Origin: Glebionis coronaria
Lineage: Eukaryota; Streptophyta; Magnoliopsida; Asterales; Asteraceae
DNA: 64,000 bases
Direction of reading: 5' to 3'
NCBI GenBank assembly: GCA_025667525.1
Contig: CM046877.1
Coordinates: 617,224,580-617,288,579 of the forward strand
In this document: one piece after another, positions 57,321 to 64,000 of the stretch
Position numbering within the stretch: the first letter of the stretch is position 1
How the letters are laid out: each line of letters begins with the position of its first letter
Translations under genes and position numbers: made by a program
Notes under the pieces: model-generated
Seen by the model: only the letters and a program-made list of their open reading frames with translations
The model's database searches: none
Told to the model about the DNA's origin: nothing

Positions 57321-60102
57321 TAATTTAGGGATTTTTGCAAATTCTTTTTAATCTATTTTTCGTTCCACAAATCGACTCGAATTGATTTCCGATTAAACGT
57401 AAAACTAATTGTTCTTGGTAAAATGTATTTTTGGTATTTTTAAAAGAAAAACTCTTAATTAAAAACTATTTAAACTATATTTAAAACTTATTTGAACAAA
57501 ATTTGAAAACTAATTTAAACTAATAAAACTATAAAACTATTTTTTAAATAAAACTAAAATCTAATTGAAAACTAATTTTAAAAACTAAAATTTAAAAACA
57601 ATTTATATTTCAAAAAGTAATTAAAATAATTTTTTTATCTTTTTATTTATTTAAAACTAAATAAAACGAAATTTAAATAAAACAATTGATTAAATCTAAT
57701 TAAACTAAACTTGTATTAATTTTAATTAAATACACTGACTGCTAAAATTAAAGAAACTATATTAATAAAACATAAGGAGATAACACACAAATAAAGGGGC
57801 AGATGTGATGGTAAAGCATTGGACAGTTAAGTTGGAGGTCCAGTGATCGAAACCCAGGAGGGACAAATTTTTGCTATTTATTTTTATTATTACTTTTTTG
57901 GACAGAAAAAACCTCAGACCAAATGTGTCTGAGAGTTACATAATATAACAGCAATACCAAAAAGCAATACATGGAAATCAAATAAGCTCTCAAAGCAAAT
58001 AAGCAAATGAACCCAATAAGCTAATAAAACGGAACAGATAAGCAGTTGAAAAGCAATAAAACAAGACCTAATAAGCAGACTAAACTGTCTAAACAAAACT
58101 AATAAGCAAAAATTAAGCAACTAAGCAAATGAGTCTACTCAAGTGAATAAGCAGATTAAACCAAACCGAATCAAAAACAAAACAAATAGCAGATCTAACA
58201 ACCAAATTTCCAAACAGTAAGCAAACCAAATAAAAATATAAGCTAAAATAAAATAAGCAAACAATCCATTCCAAATTAAACAATCAGATCTAAACAACTA
58301 TCCAATAAATCCTATAAACCAGATAAAGTAGATCCTAACAGTCTCAAATCCAAACATAATAAATCAATAACATAAGCAGTAAAATATAAATAAACTAATT
58401 AATTAAAACTTATAAATAAAAGGAGATTAATAAACCAACGCAGCCAACGCAGATCTAAGCAAACACAAATTCAGAATCACAAACAAGCAGATTAAAAAAA
58501 CTAAATTAAAACTTAACACAAAAAATTAAAAAGAGCAAGAACCTTGTGTTGAAACCATTGGGATGAAGATCGGCGCTGAGCCGTCTTAGTGAACAAATCA
58601 GAACCCACCGTTAAACATCATCGTCTCGAACAGTATCCAACAAACCAAAACATATCTCGAACCAAGTTTTCATCAAACTTCCAGTAGGGAAGTTCTTTAT
58701 CCACCTTCTTTTTAACTTTATATTTTATTTAATTTAAAACAGATTTAGAGAGTAAATAGCAATAATTAGAAATACACGAATTAATTAAAAATGAACTTTC
58801 ATTAATTAAAAAGGATGATTACAATACTTTTGAAAATAAAAATTTCAATTTATTCCTAAAATCTAATTTGCATAAATTAAAACTAAAACTAAAATTAATC
58901 CTACTCCTAATTAATTAAAAAAACAGTAAAAATAAAGAAAAATGGAATAAAAGAAGGGATTCTTTATTATAGAAAAACTGAGGGTTTATATAGGGAACCC
59001 GAGGGTGTGGTGTTGATGCTGAAACTTAATCTTGGCCTTTCGATCTTTTCTCTTTCTCTTCTCTTTTGATCAAACGGATGAGGTTGATTTTCTTTCACAT
59101 AGATCGCCAGCGTGGAAGTGATTTGTGCTTCTTGTGCTTCTTCTTTGATGATGTGGGAGGATTCTATTGGTGGGTTTGTGTTGGTGAGATGTCATAACCA
59201 ATCAAAATAGGGGATAGATGCCACGTTGATGATGTAGATGAGGACCACCAGTAGTGTTCTTCCCGAATAAAGTGGTGATTTATTTGAGAAACGTGTGAAT
59301 CACACGATTATGGTAAAAGCCCCATTTATTCTTTTTGTGTTGGTAAATTAGGGTTTGGGGTAATACTTGTTTGCTGCGTTTGTTGGGAGAAAAAGAAGGG
59401 GAAGGGTGAGTGGAACTTTGGTTGTCACGTCAAATGAATGAGGGAAGTGGGTAAATCGTTTTTATTAAAACGTGTGGGGTTGGGTGAGTGATTTGTTTAT
59501 CGGTGAGTGAGATGTGAGGGTAAATAGTTATGAGTGTTGACTGAAAACTTTGACCAGCAAATCCTTTCTTCGTTTGTTTATTTTTGTACTTGGGCTTTTT
59601 AACCGTCCCACTTTGTGTAAACAATTGGACTTGGCCCAATTTAATTCGCCTTCTTATTTCTTTTGGAATGATAATGGGCTTTTGGCCCAATTCTTGCAAG
59701 TGATCCGTCCTTCAAGTTTAAGGTAAATAGGCTTTTGGCCCATATTTTAAATAACTTAAAATCTTAATGGGCCTTTGGGCCCAATACCCGAATGTGGGAC
59801 CCACTTGGCCCAAATATCTTCATTAAATTGAAATCCACTATAAACGAACTTGATTTCGGCTTCCTTGATCTTTCTTCAAAATCCGTGAACTTTGGCACTC
59901 TTTTGGTCTTTTGACTTTGTCTTTGTCTCTTTCTTAGACTTTTCTTCGATATTTGACCGTGAAATCCCGTGTTTTCTTTCCTTTTGATCATGTGTACCTA
60001 TTTCACACAAAAATACGCGTAATTCCGACTTTTACGATACTAAACCATGATTAGGTCTTGTTTTTCCTTGATTCTAGTGGCAAAAGAATAAGTGTTTACA
60101 CA
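57321..60102 (-). mobile_element. Athila-2 5' LTR
   Basis: TATA box: minus CTATATAAACCC at about 58986-58998. SINE-like A/B boxes at 57809-57822 and 57844-57854 (plus strand). Small indels distinguish it from the 3' LTR (for example near 59330 and 60015). Confidence 0.85.
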
Positions 60103-61923
60103 ATTATTATAAAGAAACTAATTAACATAAGCATTTAAATCTGTAACTACTGGGAAAACAGTTGGCTGCAAACGGGGAATCCTAATAAAGGAAGAGATTG
60201 TCCTTACTGAAGGACGGAATATCCGTACCTTGTGTCCAATAGAAGCTAACGGAAACGCAGAAGAACCTACTCTGCCTTGTCGGATAATACTACATAAGAT
60301 GAGGAACATGTATGAGTTGTCTGAGATACGTGTATTTTACTAGTTTTGTGTGTTATTAGCTTATCATTCATATTCTGTCATGTTTTACTGTTTATAGTGT
60401 TATCTATAGTGTATTCATGTATCCTTATGCTTATTATTCATGTATTAAGGTATTACTATACTTGTATTGTAATACTAAGTAACTTTCTAAAAATAGCAGG
60501 TTTTTTAAAATAGAAAGTTCCCAAAAATAGTAAGTTTACAAAAATAGAAAGTTTTCAAAAATAGAAATAAGCTGGATTATTAAGCTAAAAATATAAGTTA
60601 AAGCTTATTAGTAAAAATACAAGTCATGAATTAAATGTCATAGTTTATTAAATAATTATCATGGTTAGTTTAATAAACTATAGGTTATATAGTTTAATTA
60701 AATAAAACATCTTTTAATTAAATTAGTCTAAATAAATACTTACGTTAATCATGAATTATTAGTTTTAATAATTATAACCTAAAATAGCTAATTAAACTTA
60801 ATTATATTAATGTCCTGAACCCGTGTTTTAAACATAAGCCAAAACAAATAAGCCTAGTCGACACCACCCAGCCGGCGGCCGGTGGTGTCAGCCGGCGGCC
60901 AAAACCAAATAGCCGCCCGTCAGTGGCTAAACTCGGCAAGCCGGTTGCCACGGACGGCCACAAGTTCTCCCATGTTTTCTGTTTCGGCTACCCAATGACC
61001 GAACCATGTACATCCGGCTAGGCCGGGTTCCCATTGTTTTCTAATTAGTCCCACCGAGACCTAGTGTCTTGGTTGACACTCAAAACCAAACCAAACTACA
61101 CCCCGACTTCGAGTCGGGGTTCCCTTTTCTTGCGATCGACCCAACCAAACCATACCAAGACAATTAAGTCTCGGCTGGTAGTGCGAATGAACCAAGCCGA
61201 GAGCTTGGGCTCTCGGTTGTGAGTCGGCCGAACCAATACAAACCCCAAACCAAACCGTAACCTTGATCCTCGGATTAATCTAACATGGTTAAATTTTTTT
61301 TAAGTATTCAAATCATGTAAACATAATTAAAATAAAAAATATAATAAAAAGATTAAGGTTTTGAGGTTACCAAATGCGCGAATGAAAAAGGCTTATGAAC
61401 ATGAACACGTAGGTACTAAAGTCAAAGATCAAAACCAAATAAACACACCCCTTGTGTTTTGATCGCCGGTGGCAAGAGAGAGAAGGAGAGGCTAGGGTTT
61501 TCTTGTTTTGCTATAAATAAGATTATGATAAATACCCTGATGTTTTAATTGTTTTGGGATTAAAATTAGTTAATGGGCCAAAAAGGCCCTCTCCCTTGTT
61601 TTGCCTCCTATGTTGCGGCCACCATAAGCCCAACAACCAAATTCATAGTTTTTCTAAGTTAACTAATATTCGTGTAATGTCGTGTTCAAGTGTCGTGAAT
61701 TAAATGTCGTGTTCAAGTGTCGTGAATTAAATGTCGTGTTCATGATATATTTATAATATACATAAATACTTGTTATTTAATATCGTGACACGTGTTATAT
61801 ATTATAAATGGAAAGTTTTAATTTTTATTCGTAATTTCGTGTATTTACTTTTCATGTTACTGTTCATGGTATTTTAATACGGGTTCTACATAGAGACTTA
61901 AACATCTAGGATGGTATTTTACA

Positions 61924-62137
61924 AGCTGGTGGAAGAACTTGATAGAAGATATGTTTAAATGTTTAAGAGATATTCTTAAACATGTTTAAACATTTAAAAG
62001 ATTTTACTGTTTATCCTTGTTTAGTTTGCTTTATTTGTAAGTTATGTCTCTAGTATATAAAGAGACATCAAACATAGGTTTTGATATGCACAGAATACGG
62101 TTATACTAAATGTAGACCACGGGATTGTATCGGATTC
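61924..62137. other. Unassigned 214 bp with a TATA-like motif
   Basis: Between the gypsy LTR end and the copia LTR. Contains CTAGTATATAAAGAGACATC (about 62051-62070) and an inverted AAACATGTTT. It may be a fragment of another copia LTR. No coding sequence seen. Confidence 0.35.
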
Positions 62138-62676
62138 TGTTGATCCCAAAGTCAGATCTTAAACCTTAATAGCTTGTTTAAGGGTTGTGATAGAAAGAAA
62201 GAATTCAATCTAACACTAGAGAAACTTTGCAAAGCAAAGTAACTAAACAAGATGCGGAATATAATGTTTAGCACAAGAACAATATGATTGAAACGTTGAA
62301 CTTTAATATATCAATGATATACGAATACCCTAAAATGGTATTAGGGTTTACCAAACCTTAAAGTATGACAATGAAAGACAATAGAGAAAGACACACATTG
62401 CATGCTAACCTAGTGAGTCCTTTTATAGCCATAAGGACTCACGTACAAGATCACTACTAACAAACTTGGAAAGTATTAAGGAATAATAACTAAAACGCGT
62501 AAAAATCTATTCCAAGTTTATCTCTGACAGCAGGGCCTTTGACTTCAGCAGGGGAACCAATCCCCCTGCCTTTGTTATTTAGTAGGGGGAACTTACACTA
62601 GCAGCGGTACGGATAATCAACTAGCAGGGGTAACAAGTAAGCATAGATTTATTCCCAACAATCCTCCCCTAAAATT
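62138..62676 (-). mobile_element. Second SIRE-like copia: 3' LTR and polypurine tract
   Basis: On the minus strand the polypurine tract AATTTTAGGGGAGGAT (62676-62661) is followed by an LTR from TGTTGGGAATAAATC (62660) to TTTGGGATCAACA (62138), 523 bp. It has the same termini as 23248-23741. TATA box: plus TTTTATAGCC at 62421-62430, inside a GAGTCCTT ... AAGGACTC inverted repeat. Confidence 0.82.
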
Positions 62677-62728
62677 GTGCTTTCGCCTAAAGACAAGTTT
62701 CTGAATAAATCCTAGTTGATGAGGATGC

Positions 62729-64000
62729 TTACAAACTTTCTGGCCAAATCTGACTGTGAATCATTCTTACCAGATCATAAGAAACAGGCGTTTTAGCATC
62801 TACAATCAAGTTAGCATGTGCTAGTTTCTTTAAGGTCTCCTGAGTGAAGGGATAATACCTATGATTGATCAAGTACACACTTACTCCTTCCATCACTACC
62901 TCATAGACCCCAGAATTGGTAAACAGCTTCCAATACAACAAATCTCCTTTATTCACTGCATCAAATATAGGATCAAATAACTCATGCTCATACATCCTAT
63001 GCATGCACTCCCAGATTACCCAATCCTTCTCCACACCAACCATGGTAGGAGGTTTTGCAGAAAAAGTCTTCTTCAAAATTTTCCACAGATCTTCTAAGTC
63101 CTTACTATCTAAAGTTTGAAACATGACATCTAGACTTAGAAATGTCTGTGCTGTATTGTCAGCTCTTGTAAGCTTCCACCAAGTCCTCCCTTTGTGTTCA
63201 TAAACAATATATTCTATGATAGCAAACTTCTTTCCAAGTTCACTAGGTGAGATATCATCATTTTCCTGTAGAATTAGCTGTTTATCAATTTCATCATTTG
63301 AAGGCCGTTGAGACTCCTTAGTAACTGTGCCAACCTTCTTCATTCTCTTGAGTCTTTTGGCTGCCCTTTGTATATTAAGTGCAGACTTCTCAGTTTCTGG
63401 AAAACTTCCACCTGCTTGATGTAATGCCCCTGCTTGTGATGATGCACCTGCGTGGGATGATGCACCTTCTTGTGTAGTTTCCAAAGTTGTTCCTTCAGCT
63501 TTTCTTTTCTTAGATTCCCTAGCTTTCTGCAGCATTTCACTTTGTCTCCTAAGATACTCAGCTTCCTCAGGAGAGTTCATAGTCATCCAATCCTCCACAT
63601 CATATTCTCTTAGGACTGGTCTGACTGCTCTTTTTATGGCTTCAAAACTCATATCTCTGAAGTCACCATCCTTCCACTTCTTATGTCTCTTAAGCAACAC
63701 TTTGTAGTGTTCAAGTTGCCCTTTCTCTGAAGTTAAATACTTCTCTCTCTGAATTTGATTTTCCCTTCTTTCCAGATACTCAGTTTGATATTTGTAAACA
63801 AGGCAAGTCAACTCATACCTGTCTTCCAAAGGAGCATTTATTAACTCCTTCTCCCATTGATCAGGAAATTCTCCAACATGAGGTACCCTGTCATCCAGTT
63901 CTCTATGCATAATCTCAACCTGCGTGAGCATATCTTTGGGCCTCATCTTTTGCATTCTTTGATCCTGCATATCCATCTCCTCTTGTTGTAGCCTGAGAGC
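62729..64000 (-). CDS. SIRE-like copia extra ORF downstream of RNase H, 5' end outside window
   Basis: Open from the window edge to a stop at 62729; the first Met inside is at 63976, but the frame is open above it, so the start is not known. Counting from that Met, residues 60-110 are Glu/Lys/Arg-rich and coiled-coil-like. There are basic clusters at 156-160 (KKRKA) and 207-214 (KRLKRMKK) that could act as nuclear signals. A GASSHAGASSQAG repeat lies at 171-190. A conserved C-terminal block at 265-415 (TWWKLTRADN, LDSKDLEDLWKILKK, MYEHELFDPIFD, SGVYEV, YYPFTQETLKKL) also occurs at 22732-23163. No stop or frameshift is seen over 423 codons, which suggests recent selection or a young copy. No known enzymatic motif; not a typical envelope protein, as no signal peptide or membrane helix is visible. 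Confidence 0.75.
   Translation of the reverse strand, partial: ALRLQQEEMDMQDQRMQKMRPKDMLTQVEIMHRELDDRVPHVGEFPDQWEKELINAPLEDRYELTCLVYKYQTEYLERRENQIQREKYLTSEKGQLEHYKVLLKRHKKWKDGDFRDMSFEAIKRAVRPVLREYDVEDWMTMNSPEEAEYLRRQSEMLQKARESKKRKAEGTTLETTQEGASSHAGASSQAGALHQAGGSFPETEKSALNIQRAAKRLKRMKKVGTVTKESQRPSNDEIDKQLILQENDDISPSELGKKFAIIEYIVYEHKGRTWWKLTRADNTAQTFLSLDVMFQTLDSKDLEDLWKILKKTFSAKPPTMVGVEKDWVIWECMHRMYEHELFDPIFDAVNKGDLLYWKLFTNSGVYEVVMEGVSVYLINHRYYPFTQETLKKLAHANLIVDAKTPVSYDLVRMIHSQIWPESL

Larger units (their letters stand above)
50900..60102 (-). mobile_element. Athila-2: reduced Athila-like element
   Basis: LTRs are 50900-53702 and 57321-60102, about 2.8 kb each and very similar by eye. On the minus strand the 5' LTR starts TGTGTAAACACTTATTC and ends CCCTAAATTA. 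The primer site TGGCGCCGCTGCCGC follows (57317-57303). Only 3.6 kb lies between the LTRs and encodes short zinc-knuckle and acidic frames. No capsid gag core, protease, RT or integrase is seen. I could not find a target duplication (TAAAG against ATTAT). The LTRs make up 60 per cent of the element. Confidence 0.85.
50017..61923 (-). mobile_element. Third gypsy LTR-like unit, split by Athila-2
   Basis: 50017-50899 and 60103-61923 align in order with the gypsy-2 LTR. Shared landmarks are TGTAACACCCCATTT, ATGGCGTGTCATCAAAGCATGC, CACACACCACATTCACCATG, GGGAAAACAGTTGGCTGCA, and TTTTACA at the end. Without Athila-2 it is about 2.7 kb. It is clearly more diverged from the gypsy-2 LTRs than they are from each other. 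No primer site or pol is next to it and the flanks (CAGAG, AGCTG) do not match, so it is a solo LTR or a rearranged fragment. Confidence 0.72.

Noticed and set aside
50895..60107. Target-site duplication for Athila-2
   Set aside because: Outer flanks TAAAG and ATTAT do not match in any nearby register, so I do not claim one.

Overview
This window is plant nuclear DNA made almost entirely of nested transposable elements. I found no convincing host gene, rRNA or tRNA gene. The cues for a plant are plant-type Ty3/gypsy and Ty1/copia proteins, Athila-type tRNA-Asp primer sites, and a PIF/Harbinger element with spliced genes. Several protein families resemble those I recall from daisy-family (Asteraceae) genomes, so an Asteraceae host is my best guess, at moderate confidence.

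Layout from left to right. 1-8693 is an Athila-like element (Athila-1, + strand) with a truncated 5' LTR, a tRNA-Asp-type primer site, gag-protease, a 2.2 kb non-coding tail and a 3' LTR. It has no RT, RNase H or integrase. Both LTRs carry an 18-bp tandem array. Athila-1 sits in the integrase of an old minus-strand gypsy element (gypsy-1, 8694-21883), whose 5' LTR is 18419-21883. Gypsy-1 is also split by a 4.95 kb PIF/Harbinger element (9298-14251, TSD TTA) that keeps both its transposase and its Myb/SANT-like gene. 21884-23741 is the 3' end of a SIRE-like copia element (+).

From 23742 to 50016 the substrate is one minus-strand gene resembling the 'putative gypsy type transposon' gag family (PF04195-like). 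It is broken into three pieces by two copia elements. Copia-A (24585-32941, +) is decayed and holds a solo gypsy LTR in its RT. Copia-B (34765-49334, -, TSD ATATT) is reduced to an RT-tail/RNase H ORF, and that ORF is interrupted by a gypsy element with long, nearly identical LTRs (gypsy-2, 38448-48545, -).

50017-61923 is a third gypsy LTR-like unit related to gypsy-2, split by a second Athila-like element (Athila-2, 50900-60102, -) that is even more reduced than Athila-1. 62138-64000 is the 3' end of another SIRE-like copia (-), with its 3' LTR and an open extra reading frame that runs off the window.

The most interesting signals are non-coding. Athila-1 and Athila-2 share a hairpin block and a reiterated polypurine-like motif (core AAGTGTAGGGG, four copies each) at nearly the same spacing, although most coding capacity is gone. 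This suggests cis-acting sequences kept for mobilisation by a partner. Several elements here (Athila-1, Athila-2, copia-B, gypsy-2) look non-autonomous but fairly young.
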